The notes below the pieces were generated by a model. It was not told where the DNA came from. It saw only the letters and a list, made by a program, of their open reading frames with translations, and searched no databases. From the NCBI GenBank assembly GCA_000827325.1, contig KN832875.1, forward strand, positions 1,364,001 through 1,428,000: 64,000 nucleotides of DNA, read 5' to 3'. The number at the start of each line of letters is the position of its first letter. Position 1 is the first letter of the stretch. This stretch comes from Oidiodendron maius Zn. Taxonomy: Eukaryota; Ascomycota; Leotiomycetes; Myxotrichaceae. Positions 34,435 to 46,600 of this stretch are shown here, in pieces. The position numbers and the translations under genes are program-made.

Positions 34435-37049
34435 ATGTCTGGCCAGATGCCACCGGATATACATATTGGGGACGAGTGGCCTGTCGAGACACTGCCATCG
34501 GACCCCGAGGCGCCACATAACCTGCTTCGGACCAGAAGCCCTGATCTGTCGTCCATGAATTACGCTTTTACCTCTGATTCCTTAAGCCTTCATTTGTCAG
34601 CCGAGAAGCAGACCGAGCTGATGGAGAACATTGAGGCTATATTTCAGCCCGAAGAGGAAGGAGCACTCCATGGAGATCAAGAGATGCCAGACGCTGACGA
34701 TGAGGAACCAAAGGTTGATCTTGAAGATCAGCAAAAACGAACTGAAAAGTTAAAGAGCATTTTACCTACGATAGCCCAGTTATGGTGGTGTCGTTCCGAG
34801 CATATGGAGCTGGCTACAGAGAAGTTGGCAGATGGAAGTCGAAATCGTGAGTGCACGTCCCTTCTAGTCCATAACCATGCATCGTTCAGCAACTTTACTC
34901 TTCCGACCAATCTTATCTTGCATGCCTCTTAATGTGTCCTGCTCCGTGCATTGCTCTTTATTTAGTATCTGATTGTCACACACCACGTTGGCTGCTCATA
35001 CTGATTGTCTTAGCTAAATGGCGAGTCCCAATGGGGGAATCCGGTATCCTTAAGTTTTTTCTCCAGATATTAAGCGCCCATGCGTTGGACTCGAAATTGA
35101 AGATCCAAATTCTTCGCCTCGTTGGGAATTCATGCGCAGATACAGGTATAGCTGTTCTGCACAAGATAGGAGTGCAAAACTAATCTGAGATAGACGAGAA
35201 TCGATCGCGAGTTGTTTCTTTAAATATCCTGCCATCAATTATAGACCTTCTAGATAATTCTTCCACTCTTCCTTTTGCGATACCCGTTTTGTACAACATC
35301 TGCCTTGACTATGGTGAGAATCCTCGAGCCGCAATCAAGATGTAAAGCTAACAACTGTAGAACCCGCCCAAAAACAAGCATCTTCTTACTCTTTAACAAA
35401 AAGACTTATTAACATGTTCGTACCTGAGAGGAAGTGGGAGGTTAAACCTCATGTGAGGTACATACGTCTGATCATCGAGCTCCTAGTTACACAACGTATG
35501 TATACATGCTGGACAAACTACGCACCAAGCTAATTTTTGGGCAGCCACGGAAGTCGACCTCGCGCCCGAAAATACCGCAGTTATTTTCATACAGTTTGCA
35601 GCGTATGCCACAGAGAGTGCGGCGAGATTGGAAGACTTTGTTAGCTACGTTAACCTTGCGGTGGCCTATTTGCAACACATTAAGTTCCAAAAGGGCTTGA
35701 TCGCGTATGGAGCTTTAGATGCTACTCTTACGGCTCTGGTTAATTCATATACCCGATTTGACTCACGTCCCGTCATCGAAGGCCCTACAGTACCAGACGA
35801 GGAGGAAGCAGAGGCTCTTCAGCAAATGCGTAGCGGTCTCAACCAGGCTCTCTCTGATGTTTCGGCCCTTCCAGAGTTCAAGGAAGCGGTTCCTGTTGTC
35901 TCTCCCTTTAGCAGCTCCCTGCGGAGATGGCTTTCAAGTCCTCAGCTGCAACTACAAGTATGCGCGTGCATTATGCTTGGAAATCTGGCTCGCTCTGATG
36001 CCGCTTGTGAGGAATTTGTTCATACTTGTGCGGTCCATAAACCTCTCGTTACGGTCCTTACGAATGCGAACGATCCTCAATTGCTCCATGCCGCTCTTGG
36101 GTTCCTTAAGAACCTCGCACTTCCCTCTAAAAATAAAGAGGCTATTGGCGACACTGGGATATATGATGCTCTGCCTCGACTCTGGCTCCTTGACACTTCA
36201 CAACAGATCCAGTTCACCTCCATATCTCTCGCCCGCCAGCTCCTTACCGGAACTTGGGCGAATGTACGGAGAGTCTGTGCAGCCTTGTCTCAGGATCATG
36301 ATTCACCCGCTCACATGCGCTCTAAGCTCTCACTCTTAATAGGGCTTTTCGACCGCACCGATTTGGAACCAATAAAAATGGAGATCGCGAGATTGATTAC
36401 TGCAGTATGTCGCGAGTTCAACGCACTCAAGGGCCGCACAGAAGAGGATATGGAGAGGGTTCGGAAGAAGTTTTTTACCATGCATCCGGATGTAGGCCGA
36501 CCTCTTGGGTTTATGGTCTCACAGGACAAATGGCCAGTTGTGCGAAGCGAAGGCTGGTTCGTCTATGCACTGATGGCAAGACATCCCGAAGGCGCACAGT
36601 GCATTAGTGATCTAATGCATGATGTTTCCGTATTTCAGCCTCTGGTTCACTTACTCACCGGTAAGAACCTCGTAGATTACAATTCAATATTGATGACATC
36701 GTCTGAGCCATCATCTGCCGAATTGTCATCTACTACAACCCCTGGCCCTGTTACCAGTTCGCCATTAAATATCCAGACACCCGAGAGCCTGAAAACGGAT
36801 GGACAGGCGGCTGAAATGGCGAGGATAGACCGACAGAATGCCCTCGTGCTTGTGAACGAGCTGCTACGGAATAGGGGTGGCGAGATGGCAGTTATGAGAA
36901 AGGCGCTGTTCGAAGACTTGCTCAAAGGAGGTGCTAATACTCTCTTGGCGAATAAAGATGCGGTGTCGAATGATGAGGACAAAAAGAAGCCCCCTGACCC
37001 ACCAGGAGACGGACTTGCAGCGTCATATTCAATGCAGGACTTTGCGTAG
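34435..37049 (+). CDS. SmgGDS-like armadillo-repeat GTPase regulator
   Basis: Five exons, 34435-34846, 35014-35145, 35194-35313, 35361-35495 and 35545-37049, give 767 residues; all four introns are phase 1. The N-terminus is acidic (DQEMPDADDEEPKVDLEDQQ). After it, helical armadillo repeats run to about residue 640, for example ILSAHALDSKLKIQILRLVG, NILPSIIDLLDN, FAIPVLYNICLDY and VCACIMLGNLARSDAACEEF. The family keeps FMVSQDKWPVVRSEGWFVYA near the end. The C-terminus is Ser/Thr-rich and ends PPGDGLAASYSMQDFA. In animals SmgGDS binds Rho and Ras-type GTPases with polybasic tails and guides prenylation and nucleotide exchange; in fungi this gene is usually annotated only as GTP-binding protein or GDS-like. 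The assembled exons read continuously as armadillo helices, which supports the splicing. It follows TOR on the same strand. Confidence 0.88.
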
Positions 37050-37213
37050 GATTCTCCGGTATAGGTACGATTGAGATTCTAGATTTATATATATGTGTTA
37101 GGCTATTTTATATGCATTCACAGCCAACTAACCGCGTCTACAAATCATGGCATTGAAGGACTTCTGCTTCAAACATTGAAAGAGAGCACCAGGGACAGCA
37201 TTCGTCGCTCGCA

Positions 37214-38410
37214 TCAGTACCCGCGCTCTCGATTGACCACATTTATCAGACGCCTTCCTCGTTCTAAATTCGTCAAGTTTCTCTCCAAGACTTGGAAGGA
37301 CCGCTCGACATATGTTGATCCCGAGCCGCTATTATGAGGCGTAATCGCCACATTCTCTAAATCCCACAGCTCGCTCTCCGGACCTAATGGTTCGGGGTCT
37401 GTGACATCTAGCGCTGCGCCTCTTAATCCGCCCTCCTTCTGTTTCAGGGCGGCAATCAAGTCGTCCTGCACTATAATACTACCTCGAGCGATGTTGACAA
37501 GGAATGCGTTGTTCTTACCTAAGATCTCGAATTCTTCCTTGCCGAGGGAGTGTCGTGTTTGATCTGTGAGCGGTACGGCCACAAGTAGCACGTCAATATC
37601 CTGTTTGAGAAAGTTGTGAAGGGAAGCTTTGTCCACTCCACTGTACCATGCGGAAGGGATCGTCCCATCTTCATCGCCTGTGCCGGGAACGATATAGCCT
37701 GTGTCTCTTTTGCTTTCGGGTGTTTTACGAGGAGAGGCAGTGTAGGCAATTACATCCATGCCAAGGGCTTTGCATAGACGTGCAGCTATTGCATCACTCA
37801 GCAATTATCGCTCACAGAGAAGAAGTTAAAGCTTACTTTGACGACCGATACTCCCGTATCCGAGAACACCAAGGCGCTGACCGACATAGTCTCTGATACT
37901 CCACATGCCGTTGAGCTTCCCCCACTTATGTTCTCTCTGGAATGCCAGGAGCTGCTTCTCATGATGGTTGAATGCCAGCAATTGCATGAGGACCCATTCT
38001 GCAATCTGAGGGCCATGGATACCGGAAGAAGTTGTTAATGTAACCTCCGAGTCTTTATAGATAGGAGTGTTTGTAACGTGATCAGTGCCGGCGCTGAAGA
38101 AGTGAATAAACTTCAGATTCGGGGCCTGTTTTGGTTCTGGCAGGACCCTCGATGTAGCCAATATCGTCGCCTTGCGGTACTCGTCTACTTAGTTGTAAGC
38201 CATGGATTGATACATTGCATTGGGCGAAATACCGTCGGGAACCTTGATCTCATTCACAGCCCAAGACCCATTAAGGAGAAATGTTACGCGAATGATTTTA
38301 ATTTCAACATTAGGGTGTTTCCTACGAATGTCGTCGAGTGCTTCTGTGGGTTCCTCAAAGGGCGTAATGACTAGGATGTACTCCTTCTGGGGAGGGGGTG
38401 CTTCACCCAT
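37214..38410 (-). CDS. D-isomer-specific 2-hydroxyacid dehydrogenase
   Basis: Three exons, 38410-38233, 38184-37837 and 37785-37214, give 365 residues; both introns are phase 1 (48 and 51 bp). The NAD(P)-binding Rossmann motif is VLGYGSIGRQ, followed across intron 2 by TARLCKALGMDVIAYTASPR. The catalytic Arg is in VNIARGSIIVQDDL, the Glu in DVTDPEPLG and the His in ITPHNSG, so the Arg-Glu-His set is complete. Between helices lies a ~30-residue insert (TPESKRDTGYIVPGTGDEDG) often seen in fungal members. Such enzymes reduce 2-keto acids such as hydroxypyruvate or glyoxylate; the substrate cannot be told. Intron 1 ends CTAAGTAG, where using AAG or TAG changes the product by one residue. The gene is convergent with the SmgGDS-like gene, 164 bp apart. 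Confidence 0.93.
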
Positions 38411-38986
38411 GGCTATGGCTGGTTATAGGAGACTTTTGAAGAAGCGATGGTGATGTTTGTAGAAGAAGGTTCTTGGGTAGGTATATCTCAGCCTATATCA
38501 GGGAATCAACAATAGGGCGCGTCCCTCTTTATACTTCGAAATGCGGTAAGCCGGTCTTATTCAGCCGGGGCCATACCTATCTCGGTCAGTGCTCACCGGA
38601 AGTCAAATGGATGACCGAGAGTACAGGACATTTTCTTCTATCAAGAGCAGCTTCTAACGTGGGGTTTTGTGCCTGAGTCTGCACGCAATCCACAGGTGGA
38701 ATGGCGCTAAGATAAGATTGATTCGATAAGAAAATGTCGCAATGGTTTAGGAGCCGAGGCTCATTTGACTTGAAGAACATTGCAAAGACAAGATTGTCCC
38801 TCGGGGAAATGATCCGAAAATTATTAGGGAGACATCTATCTTTCATTCATTCCCTTCTTTCAACAAGTCATCGTTGCTCGTCTATTCCATATCATAGCAG
38901 TATGGGCTACTCTTAATTCATAATACCCCCACGACAATACGAGAATCCTCCTCCTTCTGGTATAATTGCCGTCCTTCACGGACAGC
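38411..38986. other. Intergenic region between the dehydrogenase gene and XPT1
   Basis: 576 bp with the promoter of the dehydrogenase gene and the 3' end of XPT1, both on the minus strand. No gene seen. Confidence 0.45.
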
Positions 38987-39746
38987 TTACTTAGCTGGCT
39001 GCTGTCGGGCCAGCTCGTCGTGCTCATCAATATCCGCTGCTTCCCATGGATAACATATCCATACATCATCAACCGTGCGAGCAGCCAGATATCGATTCTC
39101 CTTGAGCATCTCGTCAGGAAGATGGCCCTTCTTCTCCTTGTTCTTGTTCTGCAGTCAAAATAGTCAGCATCTATGCCCTTCTTCCAAGCATGCACCAAGG
39201 AGACCTGACATGTAGCACGAATATCGAGAAGATGGTCTTCTCTCCTTCGTAGCCCAGCTTCTGACGGGCTGCCTCGACATCTTTCTCCAGCTCCTTGACA
39301 GCATATTCCAAGGTTGTCCTTGTGTCATCCACCTCATCTACAATTAAGATCCGCTTTCCAACCAAGTTCTCCATCTCTCCTAGACTCGTCAGGTCCAACC
39401 ATTGGGTTCTCGTGACCTTCGTTCCCAGCATTTCGATCTCGCCAGGAGTATTGACAGCAGAGGGATGAGTGGAGGGGAGGGTTTCGTAGAGGGATAGTCC
39501 GATAGCCTGGATGGGGATGTTTGGCGATCCGGGCTGCTTGAGAAATGATCGCAGGATGCGGGCTGGAACATATCCGCCACCGCCGATGGCAATCATAAGT
39601 TGAGGCTGGAAGTCCTCAAGAATGCGAGGGGCAGCTTCCTGGCAGAGTTTGTGGACCTGGGCTAGGCTGTGAGTTCTCGCGCATACACGTGAGGCGTGGG
39701 AGAGGTCCCCTACCTGGTTGTAGGTCACATATTCCTTGACGACCAT
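38987..39746 (-). CDS. XPT1: Xanthine/purine phosphoribosyltransferase (Xpt1 type)
   Basis: Three exons, 39746-39714, 39656-39210 and 39148-38987, give 213 residues. The start MVVKEYVTYNQ-VHKLCQEA matches the yeast Xpt1/Hpt1 layout. The PRTase core has LMIAIGGGGYVPARILRSFL, the PRPP-binding loop RILIVDEVDDTRTT and a hood region. The spliced C-terminus (HNKNKEKKGHLPDEML ... YPWEAADIDEHDE) is the typical end. The enzyme salvages xanthine (and possibly hypoxanthine/guanine) with PRPP to the nucleotide in the cytosol. Intron 1 offers three AG acceptors; only CCCAG keeps the frame and gives NQVHKLCQ. The frame is also open upstream of the chosen start as far as 39827, but that extension (MPFVAFAFHIT...) is unlike the family. 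The intron 2 donor is GTCAGG. Confidence 0.93.
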
Positions 39747-40275
39747 TCTGGAGACGCTGTGGAGCTGCTGAGCACGGTTCGGGATCGGAGTTTGAGTGAT
39801 GTGAAAGGCAAAGGCTACGAAGGGCAATAAAAATCAGATGAAAGTCAAAAAATGGGTACCACAGAAAAGCCCGAAGCTAACGGTCTTCGCCTAGAGATCT
39901 CCCTTTTTGGGGATAGATAACGCCGAATATATATTACATACACATCTCTCCTTCCCAAATTGGCCTGCGGCGTAGGAGGCGAGGCTGCCAAAAATGGAGT
40001 TTATCATCATTCGGGGGTGTTATCATCCCATGGTAAATCCACCCCGCAAAAAGTTTCTCAGCCTCGTCTCCCGCCTTTTTGACCCCGCCTCGTCCTGACA
40101 AGATCTCTCGTTCCCCCTCTCTGCTTTCAATATCACTGCCAATGAGTTCAAGTCAGTTCAAATACAGAGTTTGACTTTAACTGCACTGGCCTTGGGCCAA
40201 CGCGAACCAGCACACTCTTTATGACGCTCGGCGCGAGAAGCTGGTTACGCTGGACCATAGCAGTACTCGGTCACC
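39747..40275. other. Divergent promoter region of XPT1 and the metallo-hydrolase gene
   Basis: 529 bp between two divergent start codons. It has alternating pyrimidine-rich stretches and nothing else recognised. Confidence 0.45.
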
Positions 40276-41361
40276 ATGGCAATGGCACTTGCAGCGCCAG
40301 ATCTCCATATACCATCGTCTAGTACTACCGTCTCTGTGCGGATAATCAATACCACAGCCCACATCACTAACATCCCCTTCGACTACTTTGTCACCCCGCA
40401 TATCAAAGGCCTCGACACCCTCTCCTGTCCAGCGTACTCCTTCTTGATTGAGCATCCATCATCCCGTAAGCTTCTCTTCGACCTCGGTGTGCGCAGAGAT
40501 TACGAAAATCTCCCGCCCGTCATCACGAATCGCATGCGCGAAGAAAAATGGGGCTGTGAAACACAGAAAGATGTCCGTGAAATCCTCGAAGAGAACGATG
40601 TGTGCCCAGATGACATAGAGGGTATTATCTGGAGCCACTTCCACTGGGATCATACGGGCGACCCATCGAGATTCAATAAGGAAACAGCTTTGATCGTCGG
40701 CCCGGGATTCAAGGACAAGTTCATGCCAGGATATCCTGCGAACCCAAATGCTGTAATTTTGGAGAGCGACTACGAGGGCAGAGAGTTGCGAGAGATTACC
40801 TTCTCGCAGGAGAGCAAAGTTGGAAATTTCGATGCATTTGACTATTTCGGCGACGGGTCGTTTTATATATTGGATAGCCCTGGCCACACGACTGCTCATA
40901 TATGTGCTTTAGCACGCGTGACCACTTCTCCGGATTCCTTCATCTTCATGGGTGGGGATGCGTGCCATCACGGCGCTGAATTCAGACCCTCGAAGTACCT
41001 ACCTCTGCCTGCGTCGATCTCGCCCAATCCACTGGATTTGAAGGGCTCGAGTCCTTGCCCCGGAGCTCTGTTCAGTGATATCCTCCAAGGGGGAGACACG
41101 AGGAAGCCTTTCTTTAATGTTGTCAGGTACAACGTCCCGTCGCCTTCAGGATACGATCCTGACTTGGCCGAGGCTACCATTGGAAAGGTCATGGAGGCTG
41201 ATGCGCGGCCGGATATCCTTGTCGTCATAGCTCATGATGAAACGCTGTTGGACGTGGTGGAATTCTTTCCGAAATATGCCAATGATTTCATGGAGAAGGG
41301 ATGGGTGGCAAAGAGCAGGTGGTTATTCCTGAAAGACTTTGCGAAGGCGACTGAGAGGTGA
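40276..41361 (+). CDS. Metallo-beta-lactamase-fold hydrolase (lactonase-like)
   Basis: A single exon of 361 residues. The zinc-binding set is complete: HFHWDH at 121-126, His204 in DSPGHTTAHI, Asp228 in MGGDACHH and His320 in VIAHDETL. The strand FLIEHPSSRKLLFDLGVRRD and the insert around CPAYSFLIE match fungal members that resemble AHL-lactonases and related small-molecule hydrolases. There is no signal peptide, so a cytosolic enzyme is likely. The Cys/Pro-rich loop SSPCPGALFSDIL is typical of this fungal subgroup. The substrate is unknown; ring-opening of a lactone or hydrolysis of another ester-like bond would fit the fold. It is convergent with the TMEM135-like gene, 187 bp apart. Confidence 0.92.
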   Translation: MAMALAAPDLHIPSSSTTVSVRIINTTAHITNIPFDYFVTPHIKGLDTLSCPAYSFLIEHPSSRKLLFDLGVRRDYENLPPVITNRMREEKWGCETQKDVREILEENDVCPDDIEGIIWSHFHWDHTGDPSRFNKETALIVGPGFKDKFMPGYPANPNAVILESDYEGRELREITFSQESKVGNFDAFDYFGDGSFYILDSPGHTTAHICALARVTTSPDSFIFMGGDACHHGAEFRPSKYLPLPASISPNPLDLKGSSPCPGALFSDILQGGDTRKPFFNVVRYNVPSPSGYDPDLAEATIGKVMEADARPDILVVIAHDETLLDVVEFFPKYANDFMEKGWVAKSRWLFLKDFAKATER

Positions 41362-41548
41362 TATTCTCGTATGTCAGAGTTATGCGTCTGTGGTACAGAT
41401 GGTTGACTTTTAAGGAACCATTAGCTTGCGCAGTACAAACATAAACTGTATTCGACATCAGATATGATACGCATCTAAATTGTAGATGAATGACTGATGA
41501 AACATTTCCGTTCTCATGAGATGATATGCATAAATATACTCCCCCATG

Positions 41549-43332
41549 TTATCGTTCTATGCCGCGTTCTTTTCCTCCATCTTCCTCCTCGACCCAATCC
41601 CTCAGCCCTTCCCCCCTAAGCGAGCTGATCCCTCTCCTGACAACCCCACTATTTATAGCCCTTGCATCTCTCTCATAAATAACATTGATGACCATCAAGC
41701 TTGCCACGAAAAGCCCCACATCACCACCGCGGATACCCTTCCACCATCCACGCTTCCTCCCGACCTTCCATAGCGAATCCAAGCTCGTCCTCATCCCATA
41801 CAAGAACTCTCCTCTCGCATCACCTCTGACAATCCAGCCCCAAAGGCCACCTAGTACACCACCTAGGAAGAATCTCTGCGTGGCTAAGAAGCGCTTAGGG
41901 AAGAGTTGCTGGAAGAGGCAGATTGATGCCCATGATGTACCGATGGAGCCGGCTACGAAGGCGGCGTAGCGAAGGATGCGCGAGGCGAGGGAGTTGAGGG
42001 ATAGAATGGGCGAGTGATAGAAAGACTTGTATTTCGGGATGGAGAGCACGGCAAAGAGGATAGCGAACATACGAGTGATGCGTGGGAAGACCTGGATCCA
42101 GTAGGTGAGGTACGTGCGGAGGCAGGAGGTGTCGGAGGGGTGAAGTGTGGCGCAAGTCAGAGAGTGGATTAAAGGGTGGGCGGGAGCGGTTATGGGGGAG
42201 ATGGAGGCTAGGCTGTTGGGTAGGGTGGTGCTATCTGGGAAGAGGATGGGAGAAGTGAAGGGTCTAAATGCCTCAGTTGCATGTCTGTAGAGAGAGAAGT
42301 GAGAACATACGGATAGTTGAGTCGTGACATCTGGGCCACCTTGTCCACAACCTCGTCGGGACTTGGCCAAGGAAGGTTGGAAGGATAGTCCACTGGCTTG
42401 CCATGGAGATACTGGGGGCTGTTCTTGAATATAAAATCGCTCAGACCCTGGACTCGTTAGAATACGTTCCCATCTTCTGTTGCTTATCTTGTACGTACCT
42501 CAGGGACGGTTTCCCTGTCAAATATAAAAGCATGCGCCAGTTGCCCACACGTGAGGGGAAACAACAACCAACTTCCCCACCACCATGGCCTCTCAATTCC
42601 GCTCCTCTGGCCCCAGATCCATCCCTCTTCCTCCGCATGGTTATAGGCAAACTCAGCTGCCCTGCTCAGGGCATATATAGCAATCGTCACTCTCAGTTGC
42701 TCCGACGGGTACACCGCAAGCATAAAGCCCGCCAGACTCGCGCCAATCGCTGGCGCCAGACTTGAGGTTAGTGACTGGCCGGTCCTCTTATTCCGCTGGC
42801 GAAACGGATGTGCTTCGGGTGACAAGAGTTGTGCGCGCAGCCGGGTAAAGAAGCGGAAGAGGATGCGGTGGAGGAGAAGGATCGTGGATATCGATAACGA
42901 GAGCCGAAAATTCGGGCTCCTCCAGAAGGGTAATTTCTTTCCCCTGCCACGTATAATTAGCAACCCTCTGATTTCATACATATTTGGAGAATAGATATTT
43001 CCTTACTGCGCGCTCTTCTGCCCCAAAACACGCTCCATCACCAAGCCATAGAGCTTCAATGCCGCACCCGTCGCGACGAACACCCGCGACGCCGCCCGCA
43101 CAGCTGAGGCATGGTAGTCATCGCGTCCCGGCCTCTCAACTAATCTCTCCACTTTGGCTACGGTAGGTGCATTCCTCTTCAGTACCTTCGAGCGCGAGAT
43201 TATGTATTTGTGGAGGGTTTCGTATTCTTGGGCGGAAATCGTATATCGGAGAGCGTTGCGTAGGATTGGGTCTGCTGTGGACTTTGCCGAGACTCGCTGG
43301 CCTTTGGGGCCATCAGAGGCGGGAGACGTCAT
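41549..43332 (-). CDS. TMEM135-like multi-pass membrane protein
   Basis: Four exons, 43332-43007, 42943-42499, 42447-42311 and 42263-41549, give 540 residues. Intron phases (2, 0, 2) and joins are consistent: SAQ-GKKLPFWRSPNFRLS, RETVPE-GLSDFIFKNSPQY, RLNYP-PFTSPILF. The N-terminal helix has DPILRNALRYTISAQEYETL. About six hydrophobic segments follow in two halves; the Cys/His/Pro motif LTCATLHPSDTSC sits in the second half. Both halves and this motif match the TMEM135 family, reported on peroxisomes and mitochondria and linked to organelle dynamics and lipid handling. I infer an organelle-membrane location from family only. The C-terminus is Arg/Glu-rich (VEEEDGGKERGIER). A (GGT)5 run lies about 42-57 bp upstream of the start. 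Confidence 0.88.
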
Positions 43333-43690
43333 AATTGTTGGCTATAGAACTTTATGGACATCACTTAGAATTTGGTGGTGGTGGTGGTGTTGTCAATTCT
43401 CCTGGAGGTGGCAGACGTCAAGAGATTATGCACGTGAAGATTACCTCGGCTGCGGCGTCGCGCGAGACAACTGGCCGAAGTGGAGCTCGGCCATAAATAG
43501 GGGTTGGAAGCAGTGATGAGGGCAGGGTCCTTCATGAAGATTGACCGAATTACTTACTGTAAGGGCTAATAACAAATAGTATCTAATAATTATACAAAAC
43601 CAATTACGTCCTAATCAGGATTTCTAGCGCCACCAAATCCAATCTCCCAACACCCAACCTTCCCTTCTTCGCACTTGTAGAATAATTCCA
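43333..43690. other. Short intergenic region between the TMEM135-like and LRRC40-like genes
   Basis: 358 bp with the promoter of the TMEM135-like gene and the 3' end of the LRR gene. It contains (GGT)5 at 43374-43388. Nothing else seen. Confidence 0.5.
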
Positions 43691-46600
43691 TCACAATATT
43701 TCCGTAGGGCTAGTAGGCTCGCCTGCTGGGATCCGGTCCCTTAACCAGGCCAGTGTAGCCTCTGTCCCTTTCTCCAGAATGGTATACTTCGGCACCTTGA
43801 ACCGATTCCCGCTCACATCCAACCTTTCAAGACCGCCTGGTCCACCCAGTAGCCCAATCCGGGCATTGAGACTGCTAATGTCGTTGCTGCTGCAGTCAAC
43901 AACCCTCAAGCCTTTGATTGATTCAGGCAGTAGCTCCTTGAGTGTATTATTTGAAGCAAAAAGATATGACAGGTTTGGAAAATGTGATTTCAAAGAGGGA
44001 AGGAAAGTCAAGCGATTGAAGCTGATGTCGAGCTTTTCTAACTGTGGTGCTTTCAGGTGCTGAATTAACGGCTGCACCGAATTAAACGTATTTGAGCTTA
44101 GATTTAATTCCTTCAACACTGGTAACTCCAAGTCATCTTTCAGGAATGTATCACTGGTAAGCTCGTTGTGAGCAAGGCTCAAAGCTGTCAGAGTTGCTGC
44201 GAAGAATGCAATTGAGCCAGGAACTTCTTTAAACACATTATGATGCAACTCGAGAGACCGAATTGTATTATTTGCCGCTACCTGAGCAGCGATCACAGGG
44301 TTTAGGGAGTGAGACTCTGTATTTGATCGATCGAGGATATTGCCAAGCTTGACCAGCCATTCAGAGGATGCGGGTCCAGGTGATATTGGGGACGCCTGAG
44401 CCGAGTAAAATGCCCCATCATCGATATCCTTGTCTACAACGCGCTCCTCTGGCGTTACCCGTGCTCTGAGAGCTCGCTTCAAGTCATCTGTAGTCATGGT
44501 GGAGAACTTCCTCTCTCGTAGAGGGTTGCCACTGATGCGGAAAATGTCCAGGCTATGCATGCCGCCAATGTTGTTATCTAACTCCTTTATGTTGTTACCA
44601 CTGAAATCTACACTCTTTATTTTAGGGAGCGTAATAAAGTCCTCGGGAATGGATGCAATGCTGTTATCGTCGGCCAAAAGTGTCAGTAGAGAGACCCAGG
44701 ACGACATGTTAGGCAGACTGTTGAGTCTATTTGACGAGCAACTTAATCGATGAAGTGCTGGTAGGCTTAGCCTAGTTGAGTTCGTAATACTTGTCACAGC
44801 ATTACCAGTGATGTCTAGAATCTGAAGCTGTGCTAGCTCATAGACATCATCACTGATCAAAACACCAGAGAGTTCATTCTTTGCAACAGAGAGCTCAATA
44901 AGTGGCACCTGACTGAGGATGTCGAATGGTAGACTAGCGAAACGGTTCTCCGTAATATTGAGTACTCGCAACCGTACCAGTTCTGCGAGTCCAACAGGTA
45001 GCGCTGTCAATTCATTGCGCTGAATATCCAGGCTTTCAAGATTTTGAAGGCTCGCGATGCTTTCGTGCAAGGCACCAGTCAATTTGTTTCCAGCTATCTT
45101 CAAATCTCGCAATGAAGGTATCTTCGAAATAATCTGAAGGCTGTCATTATTAAGCTTATTATTCGACTGTTACGCATTAGTACGGGAAAGTTCCTCATTC
45201 TGCAGTGTAGATAACTTACCAGGTTCAGGCTGGTCAGGAGTTCGAGTCGCCGTAATCCAAGAGGGAGTGTTGTTAGGATATTTCCATGCAGATCTAGAGT
45301 CTCAAGTCCACCAAATTGATTTCCTTCGTCATTCGCGTTCTCACGAGGATCGATGTCTGGGAAGACATCGTCACTGATAAATTCCAGATCATTATCTGCG
45401 GCGACAAATCTCGTGAGATCAACTGACTCAGCCCAAGACCCGTCCTGCGCGCCAATGGATTCTAGATTATACATATTTAGAACCTCCTCGGGTATCTCTT
45501 TAAGACCCATTGCTGCGATGTTGAGGCGTCCATCAGTTCGGGCAGTACTGACACGTTTGCGAAGGAGGGCATTGGAGCCGTTTGTTTTAATTTGTTGATT
45601 GAAGGGATCGCCTGATAGTCCGAAGTCGAATGTATCGGCAGGTATGACGGGGCTTTCTAACCCATCTTGAGACATCGACTTTGCAGCTGCAGCACGCTTG
45701 GCAGCCTTCGCCTTTGCAATTTGATCACGGAGTGCAAGTGAAGATTTCCGTGGTGTAGCATTCTGCTCATTCTGTTCATCCGACGCCGCAGTGGCCGCAG
45801 TTAAATTTGATGTCCTGGAGAAGACAGAGCTTCCTTCTGAAGACGTATTAGAGAATGTGGTGGACTTCTTCTTCTTAACGTAGCCAATCCTGTCTAGTTC
45901 GTTTGGCTCGCTTGAAGAAGGCATTGAAGGTTTGCGGATTAGGCTATTCACAGAAGCACGAGGCTTTACTGATCGTGCAGAGACGGTCTTACTACCAGAC
46001 TTGATTTGGCTGCCGGATTGCTGGCGAAGAGAGCTGCTGAAGTTAGGCGATGGCTGTTTGGCAGTTGCCGATACAGGTGATTTACTACTCCGCACGCTTG
46101 ACGGGGTTTTGAGAGGATTGATACTGGTCGGACGCTTGACAGGCGTATGTGATGAGAGCGTGGATTGAGGAGTTTTGAACGTATTTGTTGAGGCTCGAAA
46201 ATCTAGCGGAATTGAGCTATCGGGGCCGGAGCTTGACATAGGTCTCGAGTTGGTAGAGCGCGCAGGCGGGCCCATGGATCCATCCAGCTGGTAACTGGAA
46301 GCAGGTCTGGATGAGTGAGATGGGTTTCTGGGGCTCTCGGCATTGAATAAGCTCGAGTTCCTCCGTCGCACAGCTGGCGATGATGGTATATTCTGTAGTG
46401 TCTCCATTGTCCTTTCTGATAATGAAGGGCGTTGCCGACTCAACACCGACTCAAGCTCGTCGCTATATGCTCCATTCTCACGCATGGGTTCCTCCCCAAG
46501 TTTGTCTGACCCTACATTGCCCTTCGCCGGTGTGGACGGCTGAGAAGGTCTTCGGAAGGTGTCGTTTGCGCTCCATTGCCCTTGTGGCTCGTTTGGGCCG

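Noticed and set aside
39714-39827. Longer N-terminus for XPT1 starting MPFVAFAFH
   Set aside because: Family members start close to the VxYNxVHKLC motif; the extension looks like translated leader.
40276-41361. Idea that the metallo-hydrolase, hydroxyacid dehydrogenase and XPT1 form a metabolic cluster
   Set aside because: No shared pathway is evident, XPT1 is a housekeeping salvage enzyme, and there is no regulator or transporter nearby.
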